This document shows positions 8,964 through 17,075 of a stretch of 64,000 nt of DNA, piece after piece. The number at the start of each line of letters is the position of its first letter. Within the stretch, counting starts at the first letter, position 1. The notes under the pieces were generated by a model that saw only the letters and a program-made list of their open reading frames with translations, was not told the DNA's origin and did not search any database. The translations under genes and the position numbers were made by a program. Source of the stretch: Rhodoferax antarcticus ANT.BR (GTDB lineage Bacteria > Pseudomonadota > Gammaproteobacteria > Burkholderiales > Burkholderiaceae_C). Location: assembly GCF_001938565.1 (NCBI RefSeq), contig NZ_MSYM01000008.1:186001-250000 (forward strand), in the 5' to 3' direction.

Positions 8964-11087
8964 TCAACGCAACATGGCCGCCACATTGCCCCCGTCTACC
9001 GTGATCACATTGCCGGTGGTTTTGGGCAGCTGCGCCGACACGACAAAAGCCTGCGCCACGTCCTGTGCGGTGACTTCCTTGCCCAGCAAATTACCACCCA
9101 TGTAGTCGGCTTCGCTTAAACCGCGCGCCTTGGCACGCTTGGCAATGGTCTCATCATTGAGAAGGCCTGAGCGGATGCGGTCGGCATTCACCGCGTTGAC
9201 GCGAATGCCGTCCTTGCCGTGTTCCAGCGCGTATTGGCGCATCAGCGCCAGCAAAGCTGCCTTGGAGGTGCCGTAAGCGCCAAAGTCCGGCCCCGGGTTG
9301 ATCGCCTGTTTGGACACGTTGAACAGCAGCACACCGCCCAAACGCTGCTGCTTCATGATCGCCACAGCCGCTTGCGCCACCCGCTGGTGGGCAAAGAAGT
9401 TCACCTCAAAACTTTGGCGCAGCACATCGTCAGGCAGGTTCAACATACCGCCCGACAGCGCCACACCGGCGTTAGAGACCACGATGTCCACGCCACCAAA
9501 GCGCTGCACCACGGCAGCAAACGCGCAGCGCAGCGAGTCGGCATCGGTCACATCGCATGGCAACGCCAAGGCCAGATGACCAATACTGCTCGCCACCGTT
9601 TGTGCGGCGGCACCATCCAGATCCAGAATGGCCAACTCCGCACCCTGCGCGGCAAAGGCACGTGCGGTGGCCGCGCCGATACCGCTGCCCGCACCGGTGA
9701 CCAGCACCACCCGCCCCGCCATCGGCTTGGCCGTGCTCTTGCCCAGCTTGGCCTGCTCCAGCGACCAATATTCCATGTCGAACTCATGCGCCTCGTTGAC
9801 CGGCTCATAGGTGCCACAGGCATCTGCGTCGGTGACCACCGCCATCCAGGAGGCCATCACATCGGCGTTGACGCTGGCCTCAGCCGCCGTTTTGCCCACG
9901 CCGACCATTCCCAGCTGCGCGATGAGCATGACGCGCGGCAGCGGGTCCAACATCTTTTTGATGCCGCCCACGCGTGTATTGTTGCGCTCGAAATAGGCTT
10001 GGTAGCGGGCCACAAAGTCGGCCATGCGCGCTTGCATGTCGGTCACCCAGGCGTCCAGCTGGCCCACCCGCGGCGCGCCCAGCACCAACGGGCGGCCTTT
10101 CATGCGGATCACATGGTCAGGGGTGGCCACGCCGCGCTGCGCCACCTCGGTCTGGCCGATGCCGTTGGCAAATGCGAGGGCTTGCGCATCACAACGCAGG
10201 TCCAAAATCCAGTGCTGTGGGCTGCCAGCCGGGGCCAGGTCGGCCATCGCGGCGCGCAGGTAAGGCGCCACTTCAGCCATGCTGGCGACGTTGACGCAGG
10301 CAGTTACCGGCGTGGCTGTGTAAGAGGCTGAGTCAGTGAGTGCTTCAGAGGCAGTGTCAGAGGTGGTAGAAGCGGCCGCGGTTGTGCGGTTAGCCTTGCG
10401 CGCGGCAATAAAGTCTTCGGCCCGCGTTACAAAATCAATCATGCGCTCGTAAGACGCTTGGGCCGTGTCACCAAAGCTGAACAAGCCATGCTTGGCCAGC
10501 AACACGCCATACGCCAGCGGGTGCGCCTCTACCGCGCGCGCCACCACCTGTGCCAGCTCAAAGCCAGGCATCACATACGGCACCCACACCACCTCGTCGC
10601 CATAAATCTGGCGGCACAGCGCCTCGCTGTCGGGCTGGTCGGCAATGGCAATAGCGGCCAGGGCATGGGTGTGGTCGATGAAGGTGTGCGGCACATAGGC
10701 GTGCAGCAGCGCCTCTACCGAGGGCGTGGGCGCGGTGTTGTCAAGCAGATTGGTGCGCAGGGCGTTAACCATGTCTTCGTCAGACAGGCGATCAAGCTGG
10801 CGCAGGCGGTGCAGGTTGGCCATCCGCACGGCCGGGTGACCGGCGGGCTCAATGGTGGCCAAGTCCCAGCCGCTGCCCTTGACGCACAGCACCGGCACCG
10901 CGTCGCCCAGCACATCGGTCATGCTCAATTTGACCGAGGTGTTGCCGCCACCGTGCAACACCAGCTTGGGGTTGGCGCCGAGCAGGCGCGCCGAATAGGT
11001 GCGCAGCGCCAGCGCGGGCGGCACGTTTTGCGCGCCGTAGTGGGCCACGCAGGCGGCGGCGTCCTGATCACTCCATAGACTCTTCAT
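8964..11087 (-). CDS. Bifunctional class II aldolase / short-chain dehydrogenase
   Basis: A 707-residue fusion resembling RhaD-type aldolase/alcohol dehydrogenases. The N-terminal half is a class II (AraD/FucA-like) aldolase: phosphate-binding HGGGNTSVK, zinc ligands in FIDHTHALA and AKHGLFSFGD. A low-complexity Thr/Ser/Ala linker follows near residue 255. The C-terminal third is an SDR dehydrogenase: VTGAGSGIGAATA, the NAG motif, the catalytic Ser in FNVSKQ and YGTSK. Known relatives cleave a 1-phospho-ketopentose or -hexose into DHAP plus an aldehyde, which the SDR then oxidises or reduces. Beside mtnK and mtnA the likely substrate is methylthioribulose-1-phosphate (inference). I start at the ATG at 11087; an upstream in-frame start (11132) overlaps the probable operator. 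Confidence 0.88.
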   Translation of the reverse strand: MKSLWSDQDAAACVAHYGAQNVPPALALRTYSARLLGANPKLVLHGGGNTSVKLSMTDVLGDAVPVLCVKGSGWDLATIEPAGHPAVRMANLHRLRQLDRLSDEDMVNALRTNLLDNTAPTPSVEALLHAYVPHTFIDHTHALAAIAIADQPDSEALCRQIYGDEVVWVPYVMPGFELAQVVARAVEAHPLAYGVLLAKHGLFSFGDTAQASYERMIDFVTRAEDFIAARKANRTTAAASTTSDTASEALTDSASYTATPVTACVNVASMAEVAPYLRAAMADLAPAGSPQHWILDLRCDAQALAFANGIGQTEVAQRGVATPDHVIRMKGRPLVLGAPRVGQLDAWVTDMQARMADFVARYQAYFERNNTRVGGIKKMLDPLPRVMLIAQLGMVGVGKTAAEASVNADVMASWMAVVTDADACGTYEPVNEAHEFDMEYWSLEQAKLGKSTAKPMAGRVVLVTGAGSGIGAATARAFAAQGAELAILDLDGAAAQTVASSIGHLALALPCDVTDADSLRCAFAAVVQRFGGVDIVVSNAGVALSGGMLNLPDDVLRQSFEVNFFAHQRVAQAAVAIMKQQRLGGVLLFNVSKQAINPGPDFGAYGTSKAALLALMRQYALEHGKDGIRVNAVNADRIRSGLLNDETIAKRAKARGLSEADYMGGNLLGKEVTAQDVAQAFVVSAQLPKTTGNVITVDGGNVAAMLR

Positions 11088-11125
11088 AAGCGCTCTCAAA
11101 AGGAAGTAACATAAGTTTGCAAAAT

Positions 11126-11176
11126 TCAACAAATGTTGAGGTTTTACATATGTACGTAGTTTCCATCATTTGTTGA
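11126..11176. promoter_or_regulatory. Inverted-repeat operator between aldolase fusion and SorC regulator
   Basis: TCAACAAATG at 11126-11135 is repeated as its exact complement CATTTGTTGA at 11167-11176. The left copy also lies in a local palindrome TCAACAAATGTTGA (11126-11139). A perfect palindrome TACATATGTA (11145-11154) sits between them. Two well-spaced palindromic sites in a divergent promoter suit an oligomeric SorC-family regulator. Confidence 0.6.
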
Positions 11177-11233
11177 CGGGAATTCTCCCGGACTAACTCG
11201 CACCGTGTCCACCGATCAAAAAAAGGACGCTTC

Positions 11234-12220
11234 ATGAGCACGCTCAAGGCACCCAAACTGGCCAAGCCCGCCAAGCCCGCAGGCGCCAACCCACCCAGCC
11301 TGGACCCGATGCTGTCAGCCGCCTGGCTGTATTACCAAGACGAGCTGACCCAAAGCGACATTGCCGAGGTGCTGGGCGTGTCGCGCGCCTCGGTCATCAA
11401 CTACCTGCATGAAGCGCGGCGCACCGGCGTGGTGAAGATCACGCTGGAGAGCGAACACTTCACCGCCATGCGACTGGCGCAACAGCTGTGCAAACGGTTT
11501 GGGCTGCAGCGCTGCATTGTGATCCCCGACGACCAGGGCCGCCGCCCGGCTGCCGTGCGCTTGGGCGAGGCCGGGGCGCAACTGCTGTCTGATGTGGTGG
11601 CACAGGGCGATATGCTGGGCGTGTCTTGGGGGCAGACGGTGCTGGCGCTGTCCAAAGCCATCTCGCCGCAGCGCATCCCGGGCCTCTCAGTGATCCAGAT
11701 CACCGGCAGCATGCTGGCCACCTTCGCGTTTTCGCCCGAACTGTGCACCTCGAACATTGCCGACCGCTTTGGCGCGCGCTGCATCAACCTGCACGCGCCA
11801 GCACTGGTGTCGCGCGCCGAGATCCGCGACCTGCTGTACCAGGAACCGGCGCTGATTCCCCAGCTCCAATTGCTGCAAACCTGCACCAAAATCGTCTTTG
11901 GCGTGGGTCACCTGGACCAGGACAGCACTATTTTTGGCTCCGGCACGGTCGTCACCGAAGATTTGCAGCCCTACATCACACAAGGTGCGGTAGGGGTGAT
12001 TGCCGGGCGCTACTTTGACAGCGCGGGCAAGCCCGTTCACGGGCCCCTGGATGAGCGCATGATTGGCCTGACACTGGCCGAGATCGACAAGATCCCGATG
12101 CGCATCTGCGTGGCCGGCGGTGCCGCCAAAGCGCCAGCCCTGCGCGCGGCACTCCAGGGCCAGCACGCCACTATGCTGGTCACTGATGAGTTAGCGGCGC
12201 GGGCGTTGATGGACGCTTAG
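11234..12220 (+). CDS. SorC/DeoR-family sugar-phosphate-responsive regulator
   Basis: A 328-residue regulator. After a basic, Pro/Ala-rich leader (about 1-22) comes a helix-turn-helix: LTQSDIAEVLGVSRASVINYLHEARRTGVV. The rest is the SorC effector domain, an NagB/RpiA-like sugar-phosphate isomerase fold: MLGVSWGQTV, VIQITGS, FGVGHLDQDSTIFGSG, GVIAGRYFD and a terminal CVAGGAAKAPALRAAL. Family members bind phosphorylated sugars and usually control the adjacent catabolic operon. It is divergent from the aldolase fusion, with the inverted repeats in between, so it probably senses an intermediate of that pathway (inference). Confidence 0.9.
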   Translation: MSTLKAPKLAKPAKPAGANPPSLDPMLSAAWLYYQDELTQSDIAEVLGVSRASVINYLHEARRTGVVKITLESEHFTAMRLAQQLCKRFGLQRCIVIPDDQGRRPAAVRLGEAGAQLLSDVVAQGDMLGVSWGQTVLALSKAISPQRIPGLSVIQITGSMLATFAFSPELCTSNIADRFGARCINLHAPALVSRAEIRDLLYQEPALIPQLQLLQTCTKIVFGVGHLDQDSTIFGSGTVVTEDLQPYITQGAVGVIAGRYFDSAGKPVHGPLDERMIGLTLAEIDKIPMRICVAGGAAKAPALRAALQGQHATMLVTDELAARALMDA

Positions 12221-12324
12221 ACCATGTCAGCGCAAGGGCTCAAGTCGGTTGACGCGTCGAACGCTGGGGTCGCCCTGCCAGCCGTCAGTTTGCGCTTTAT
12301 CACGTAAAAATCATACTGACATAG

Positions 12325-12381
12325 TATTGTCTCTAGATGATTTATTGACAATATTATTTTTAAGTGATAACGTGACAATAT
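12325..12381 (+). promoter_or_regulatory. Candidate hipBA promoter and operator repeats
   Basis: The region upstream of hipB is unusually AT-rich. It holds the motif GACAATA twice in direct orientation (12347-12353 and 12374-12380) and once inverted (TATTGTC, 12325-12331). A TTGACA at 12345-12350 could serve as the -35 element. Spaced repeats overlapping a promoter fit HipB autoregulation. Confidence 0.45.
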
Positions 12382-12403
12382 CATTTAAAGGTGGTATTAC
12401 GCT

Positions 12404-12685
12404 ATGGACTATGTCGTCTCAATTTCGGGCCAGCTCGCGCCTCAGCTGCGCTCCATGCGCAAAGTACGCCAGCTCAGCCAGACGGACCTTGCCCGCAAAC
12501 TCGGCGTGTCCCAGTCCCGCATCGCGGCAATTGAGCGCAACCCTGCGGCGGTCAGTGCGGGGCAGCTTTTGGACTTGCTGAAGGTTTTAGGCGTCGACTT
12601 GGTCTTACGCGATACGCAGGCACCGGTCGGCGCCCCATCTCAAGTGTCCAACACGTCCAACACCGGCCCTAAAGGAGAGTGGTGA
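12404..12685 (+). CDS. hipB: HipB-like antitoxin / Xre-type regulator
   Basis: A 93-residue protein with a helix-turn-helix of the Xre/Cro type (about 15-68): LRSMRKVRQLSQTDLARKLGVSQSRIAAIER. The last 25 residues are a flexible Gly/Ser/Pro/Asn tail. HipB dimers bind the operator and hold the HipA kinase inactive. The stop codon overlaps the hipA start (GTGA at 12682-12685), so translation is coupled, the standard antitoxin-toxin arrangement. Confidence 0.88.
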   Translation: MDYVVSISGQLAPQLRSMRKVRQLSQTDLARKLGVSQSRIAAIERNPAAVSAGQLLDLLKVLGVDLVLRDTQAPVGAPSQVSNTSNTGPKGEW

Positions 12686-14025
12686 TCAGCGCACTTTCAA
12701 TCTGGATGAACGGTGAATTAGTTGGCACTTGGAGCGTCGGGCGCACCGGCAATCACAGGCTGGACTATGCGCCCTCTTGGCGGGCGTCTGCGCGCAGCCG
12801 ACCGCTTTCCTTGTCGCTGCCTTTTACCGCAGACAACCGGCTGGATGGCGACGCGGTACGCAACTATTTTGACAACTTGCTGCCAGACAGTGAGAGCATT
12901 CGCAAGCGCATCAGCACCCGCTTCCAGACCAAAGGCATGAGCGCGTTTAAGCTGTTGCAAGCGGTCGGCCGTGACTGCGTGGGCGCGGTGCAGTTGCTGC
13001 CACTCGGGGCTAGCCCGGAAGGCTTTGACCAGATCAGGTTTGAAGCCCTCTCGAGCGAGCAGATTGCCAAGCATCTCAGCACCTTGGGTGCCCCTGCCAG
13101 CGTGGGGGCTCAGGACGATGAAGAAGATTTCCGCCTGTCGATTGCTGGGGCGCAAGAAAAAACGGCACTGCTTCTGGTGCGCGGCCAATGGGCTCGACCG
13201 CTGGGCGCCACGCCCACCACCCACATACTCAAGCCACCCATCAATATAACCCAGGGGCGCAACCTGGACCTGCGGCTGTCTGTGGAGAACGAGTGGCTTT
13301 GCAGCCAAATTGTGCGAGCACTTGGTTTGCCGATGGCTGAGAGTCAGATTCAGGACTTTGGCGAGCGGCGGGTGCTGTTGGTCAAACGCTTTGACCGAAG
13401 CTTGTGCCCAGAAGGTTGGATTGCCCGATTACCCCAGGAAGACTTTTGCCAAGCAAAAGGTGTTTCCAGCGACCAAAAGTACGAGCAAAAGGGCGGGCCC
13501 AGTATCGAGGCATGCCTGGAGGTGCTTAAAGGGGGAGAGGCTTTTCATGAAGATGGGCGCAATTTTTTGTGCGCCCAGCTGTTGTTTTGGTATCTGGCCG
13601 CCATCGACGGGCATGCCAAGAACTTTTCCGTATTTGTACTGCCCGGCGGTCGCTACCGGATGACGCCCTTTTACGATGTGCTCTCAGCATGGCCGCTGAT
13701 GGGCACTGGGCCACACGCCCTGCCGTACAAGAAAACAAAGTTGGCGATGGCCGTGCGTGGCAAGACAGCACATTACAAGTTGTCAGAAATTCAATATCGC
13801 CACTGGGAAGCGCTGGCCAAGCGAAGCGCCGTGGAAGGAGCCTGGGAGGCGATGCTTGACATGACACACCGCTTGGACGCAGCGCTGGACGCGGTTGAAG
13901 AGCAGTTGCCAGCCGACTTCCCCATGGCGTTGGCTCAGACGATATTTCAGGGCGTAAGCCGACACTTGAAGCAGTTCAAAACGGCTGGCTCCACCTCTGG
14001 TGCTTCGAGTAGTCTGATGTCGTAA
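12682..14025 (+). CDS. hipA: HipA-like serine/threonine kinase toxin
   Basis: A 447-residue HipA-family kinase. The N-terminal domain begins ISALSIWMNGELVG; the central region has the phosphate-binding loop GAQEKTALLLV; the catalytic and metal-binding segment is IDGHAKNFSVF and PFYDVLS. In E. coli HipA phosphorylates glutamyl-tRNA synthetase and causes growth arrest; the target here is inferred only. The start is a GTG at 12682 with AAAGGAGAG just before it; GTG at 12679 is an alternative. Length and motifs are complete, so the toxin looks intact. The stop codon overlaps the base of a large structured element at 14025-14084. Confidence 0.9.
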   Translation: MISALSIWMNGELVGTWSVGRTGNHRLDYAPSWRASARSRPLSLSLPFTADNRLDGDAVRNYFDNLLPDSESIRKRISTRFQTKGMSAFKLLQAVGRDCVGAVQLLPLGASPEGFDQIRFEALSSEQIAKHLSTLGAPASVGAQDDEEDFRLSIAGAQEKTALLLVRGQWARPLGATPTTHILKPPINITQGRNLDLRLSVENEWLCSQIVRALGLPMAESQIQDFGERRVLLVKRFDRSLCPEGWIARLPQEDFCQAKGVSSDQKYEQKGGPSIEACLEVLKGGEAFHEDGRNFLCAQLLFWYLAAIDGHAKNFSVFVLPGGRYRMTPFYDVLSAWPLMGTGPHALPYKKTKLAMAVRGKTAHYKLSEIQYRHWEALAKRSAVEGAWEAMLDMTHRLDAALDAVEEQLPADFPMALAQTIFQGVSRHLKQFKTAGSTSGASSSLMS

Positions 14026-14084
14026 GCTATGAGCCGGGTGCATTGTGCCCGGTGCTTGCGGTGAAATTTTCACGTCTCATAGCT
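14025..14084 (+). other. Nested stem-loops at the 3' end of hipA
   Basis: An outer 9-bp stem AGCTATGAG (14025-14033) pairs with CTCATAGCT (14076-14084). It encloses two hairpins, CCGGG/CCCGG (14034-14038 and 14048-14052) and GTGAAA/TTTCAC around 14061-14073. The layout is a three-way junction that begins on the last base of the hipA stop codon. No U-tract follows, so it is not a standard terminator. Confidence 0.5.
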
Positions 14085-14162
14085 AAAAGTTAGCTGGCGG
14101 CAAGGTGGCCGACAGACCCAGCGCTCATTCACCTCAGCGCACGTCAGATTGCAGTCTGACAT

Positions 14163-14213
14163 TCATTTAATAGCTGTTGGTACAGCGAGCACCAGGGCTA
14201 CAGGCGTTTTCGT
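14163..14213 (-). repeat. Interspersed repeat, copy 4 (reverse), coding
   Basis: On the reverse strand GCCTGTAGCCCTGGTGCTCG, then CAGCTATTAAATGA. It provides the last residues and stop of the RHH gene. Confidence 0.8.
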
Positions 14214-14375
14214 TAACAACAACGCAGCCGCCATTGATGGTAGGGCGGCCAGAGCCGACACCTTCTCGGCCACCGCTGACGCGATGAACTGACTCAACGA
14301 CGTGCGGTCTTGTGCAGCTATGTCACGCGCCAGCTGATGCAGGGATTCGGGCAAGCGACCACTGATCACCCCCAT
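14163..14375 (-). CDS. Truncated ribbon-helix-helix (HicB/CopG-like) antitoxin-type protein
   Basis: A 70-residue frame starting GVISGRLPESLHQLARDIA and continuing to SQFIASAVAEKVSAL. This matches the RHH DNA-binding domain of small antitoxins, which normally run on to a longer toxin-binding tail. Here the family-like sequence stops near residue 45. The final residues, TPVALVLAVPTAIK plus the stop codon, are encoded by a copy of the interspersed repeat. No toxin partner is adjacent. It is probably a decayed remnant whose C-terminus was supplied by the repeat; expression is uncertain. Confidence 0.5.
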   Translation of the reverse strand: MGVISGRLPESLHQLARDIAAQDRTSLSQFIASAVAEKVSALAALPSMAAALLLTKTPVALVLAVPTAIK

Positions 14376-14382
14376 GGTTAGC

Positions 14383-14793
14383 TTATAACTTTTGGCACAA
14401 AGGGCCGTCCACCGGCCGTACCGCTTGCGCGGCAATCAGGGTCACAAGTTGGTGGATTTCTTCAAAGTTAAAGGTGTTCACCAGTTTGCGCCCCAGGTCA
14501 GGTGGCACGCGCACCAGGCAGTCTTCACCACCGGGCAGCGTGACCTGCACGCCCAGCACATCGTTGGTATCAGCGCCGTCGGCGGCGTCCAGCACGTCGC
14601 GCTGGTGCAGCATCAGGCGGTTGTACTCGGCCTCGATGGCGTCTTGCACCGCGTCGCTCAGGTCTTCCTGCACCTGCACCACCCAGCCGCCCATTGGGTC
14701 GGGGCGAAGCTGGCCGGGCGCACCCAAACCTGCAGCAAAGCTGAGCAGCGCATCGGCCAGCGCAGCGTCGAAAAAGATGTAATCAAAACCCAC
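14383..14793 (-). CDS. Conserved hypothetical protein, ~136 residues
   Basis: An acidic protein beginning MGFDYIFFDAALADALLSF and containing PDPMGGWVVQVQEDL and a Phe-Glu-Glu-Ile-His segment near the C-terminus. No membrane helix, signal peptide or catalytic motif is visible. Codon use resembles the flanking chromosome, and the reading is better than the antisense frames, so I take it as a real gene of unknown function. Its stop is just upstream of the truncated RHH gene, in the same orientation. Confidence 0.65.
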   Translation of the reverse strand: MGFDYIFFDAALADALLSFAAGLGAPGQLRPDPMGGWVVQVQEDLSDAVQDAIEAEYNRLMLHQRDVLDAADGADTNDVLGVQVTLPGGEDCLVRVPPDLGRKLVNTFNFEEIHQLVTLIAAQAVRPVDGPLCQKL

Positions 14794-14849
14794 GCTGACC
14801 GCCTTTCGTCATGATGGCCCTGCCGCAGACTTTAGCGGTACGGGCCTGA

Positions 14850-14908
14850 GGATGCTATTTACAGTGTAGCTTCTGGCCTTTGATAGTGTTGGGCTAGAGC
14901 CGTATTTC
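14850..14908 (-). repeat. Interspersed repeat, copy 5 (reverse)
   Basis: A degenerate copy: GATGCTATTTACAGTGTAGC, a spacer, TTGGGCTAGAGCCGTATTTC. It lies between the divergent hypothetical gene and terC. Confidence 0.65.
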
Positions 14909-14996
14909 TTCAATATGTTTCGTGGTTCAGCAGAGCCGTCTGGCCGCTGCAGGCCCGGCAGTGAATGCGACATAGCGGCACCTTTAAAATCACCCT

Positions 14997-15719
14997 ATGC
15001 CTGACATGACCTCGTCCCTTTTCTGGATTGCCGTTCTGCAAATCATCGCCATCGACATCATGCTTGGCGGTGACAACGCGGTGGTGATCGCCCTGGCCTG
15101 CCGAAAACTGCCACCCGAGCAGCGCAACAAAGGCATTTTTTGGGGCGTGATTGGTGCCATCGGGCTGCGGGTGGTGATGATTTTCTTTGCCCTGCAGCTG
15201 CTCGCGGTGCCCTACCTGAAGATTGTTGGCGGCCTGCTGCTGCTGTGGATTGGTGTCAAGTTGCTGTTGCCCGAGGATGAAGAAGGTCACGACAGCATCG
15301 AAGGCGGCACCACGCTGATGACCGCCATCAAAACCATTGTGGTGGCCGACGCGGTGATGAGCCTGGACAACGTGATTGCGGTGGCGGGCGCCTCGCATGG
15401 CTCAATGGTGCTGGTGACGCTCGGCATTCTGGTGTCGATCCCGATCGTGGTCTGGGGCAGCAAACTGGTGCTCGCCCTGATGGACCGGTTTCCGGTGGTC
15501 ATCACCCTGGGTGCCGCACTGCTGGGCTGGATCGCCGGGGGCATGCTGCTGACCGACAAAGCGCTGCCAGACGCCTTGGTGCAAAGTCTGGGGCCGTGGC
15601 ATTACCTGCTGTCAGCGGCCGGCGCGGCGCTGGTGGTGCTGCTGGGCAAATGGCTGGCCAGCCGCCGCCCGGTGCGCGCCGGCGTTGAGCTGCCCGCCGC
15701 CCCAGATCAGAGACATTAA
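14997..15719 (+). CDS. TerC-family integral membrane protein (YjbE type)
   Basis: A 240-residue membrane protein with about seven helices. The TerC signature acidic motifs in membrane segments are present: IDIMLGGDNAVVIALAC near residue 20 and VADAVMSLDNVIAVAGA near 120, two halves of an internal repeat. Relatives export manganese or calcium during membrane-protein metallation, or are linked to tellurium resistance; the metal here is not established. It is followed after 13 bases by a universal stress protein, a likely two-gene operon. Confidence 0.88.
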   Translation: MPDMTSSLFWIAVLQIIAIDIMLGGDNAVVIALACRKLPPEQRNKGIFWGVIGAIGLRVVMIFFALQLLAVPYLKIVGGLLLLWIGVKLLLPEDEEGHDSIEGGTTLMTAIKTIVVADAVMSLDNVIAVAGASHGSMVLVTLGILVSIPIVVWGSKLVLALMDRFPVVITLGAALLGWIAGGMLLTDKALPDALVQSLGPWHYLLSAAGAALVVLLGKWLASRRPVRAGVELPAAPDQRH

Positions 15720-15732
15720 GGAGAAACTGACG

Positions 15733-16161
15733 ATGAACAATGCTTGCCTGATCGCCATCGACGGCTCAAAGCCGTGCCTGCGCGCGCTGGAATACGCCAT
15801 CCAGGATGCAGCCACGCGCAAGGAAGCGCCGCATATTTACTTGGTCAATGTGCAGCCCGGCCTGTCGCCCAACGTGACGCGTTTCATCGACGGCAAGACG
15901 GTGGAAAACTTTCACCGCGACAACGGCGAGGAGAGCCTAGCCGCTGCCAAAGCGCGGCTGGGCGCAACCGGCTTGTCGTCCTCAAGCCATGTGATGGTGG
16001 GGGAAGCGGCGCCGAGCCTGGTGCAGTTTGCGCAAAGCAAAGGCTGCAGCCTGATCGTCATCGGCACGCATGGCTTTGGCACCATGATCGGCCTGGTGAT
16101 GGGCTCGGTGACCACCAAGGTGGTGCACTTGTCCAACGTGCCGGTGCTGCTGGTCAAGTAA
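15733..16161 (+). CDS. Universal stress protein, UspA family
   Basis: A 142-residue single Usp domain. It begins NACLIAIDGSKPCLRALEYA and ends with the ATP-binding-type motif VIGTHGFGTMIGLVMGSVTTKV and VPVLLVK. The G-x-H-G and G-S-V-T positions suggest nucleotide binding. The ATG at 15733 follows a TAAGGAGAAA ribosome-binding site, and an upstream in-frame start lies inside terC. The role is stress tolerance in general; the partner is the TerC protein by context. Confidence 0.9.
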   Translation: MNNACLIAIDGSKPCLRALEYAIQDAATRKEAPHIYLVNVQPGLSPNVTRFIDGKTVENFHRDNGEESLAAAKARLGATGLSSSSHVMVGEAAPSLVQFAQSKGCSLIVIGTHGFGTMIGLVMGSVTTKVVHLSNVPVLLVK

Positions 16162-16207
16162 TTCCAGTTCTAAATCATCCCTGGCGTTGTTGATTCGCCT
16201 TGCCGTG

Positions 16208-16990
16208 CTAGAGCGCTGTCTGCGGCTTAGCGCCTAGACACAACTGATTTGGAAACAGAATAGGCGGCATCTGGTAGAGCCAGACGGGCCGGCCATCAGG
16301 CGCCTGTAGCCGCGCGTGAGACTGCAAATCAGCTGCTTCAAATTCCAGACTCACCAACCAGGCACCGGGGCGAAGCTCGTCAAGCGCTTTGGCGGCGGCG
16401 CGCGGCATGCTCTCGGGCCGCTGAAACAGGTAGACCATGTCATAGGCTGACCAGTCGGCCCGCCAGATGTCACCCTGGCGTACCCGCGCCCAAGGGCAGC
16501 GCAATGCACACAAACCACGCAACGGCCAGCTCCATTCCAGCCCATGCAACTGGGCTTGCGGGTAAGCAGCACGCAGGGCGTTGAGCCCATCACCCAGGCC
16601 ACAGCCCGCATCCAAAATAAGAGCGCTCGGCGCCAGCGCTGCTTGGGCTGGAAGGCTTTTTAGTGCATGAAACGGAGTCGGAAACAAGGGTGCGTCACGC
16701 CACGCATTGAGCGGGTAGATCAGCAACAGCAGCAGTAGCGGCAGCAGCCACGCCCAAGCTGGCAAGGCTACCGCGCCCGAGGCGGCGAGCAACAGCGGAA
16801 AGCCCAGCGCAATGATGCCCCGGCGCCACCAGCTTTCTCCCAGCAGGCTGGCTACCACGCCTACCCCACAAGCGGCACCGACCGCCAGCAACGGGTTGAC
16901 CCCACCGCGAACCAACAGGCTGAAGACCCCCCAAGCCAGCGCCCACACCAACACGGCGGGCAGCGGCCACAGGCGCATGAGTGCCTTCAT
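16208..16990 (-). CDS. Membrane-anchored class I SAM methyltransferase-like protein
   Basis: A 260-residue protein. The first 95 residues hold three or four hydrophobic helices, including PAVLVWALAWGVFSLLV and AWAWLLPLLLLLLIYPL. A Rossmann-type methyltransferase domain follows, with motif I in LILDAGCGLGDGLNALR. A later YDMVYLFQRPESM segment corresponds to motif IV. The substrate is not identifiable; an inner-membrane lipid or quinone target is possible but unproven. It lies convergent to the Usp gene and upstream of the parB region. Confidence 0.75.
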   Translation of the reverse strand: MKALMRLWPLPAVLVWALAWGVFSLLVRGGVNPLLAVGAACGVGVVASLLGESWWRRGIIALGFPLLLAASGAVALPAWAWLLPLLLLLLIYPLNAWRDAPLFPTPFHALKSLPAQAALAPSALILDAGCGLGDGLNALRAAYPQAQLHGLEWSWPLRGLCALRCPWARVRQGDIWRADWSAYDMVYLFQRPESMPRAAAKALDELRPGAWLVSLEFEAADLQSHARLQAPDGRPVWLYQMPPILFPNQLCLGAKPQTAL

Positions 16991-17075
16991 GCGTAGCTAG
17001 CCGCCCCTGAGGCGAGTGTGACGTGGCAAGGCTAAGAAGTCAGGCGCGCCAGGTTTGCTCATCCACGGCAACCCG

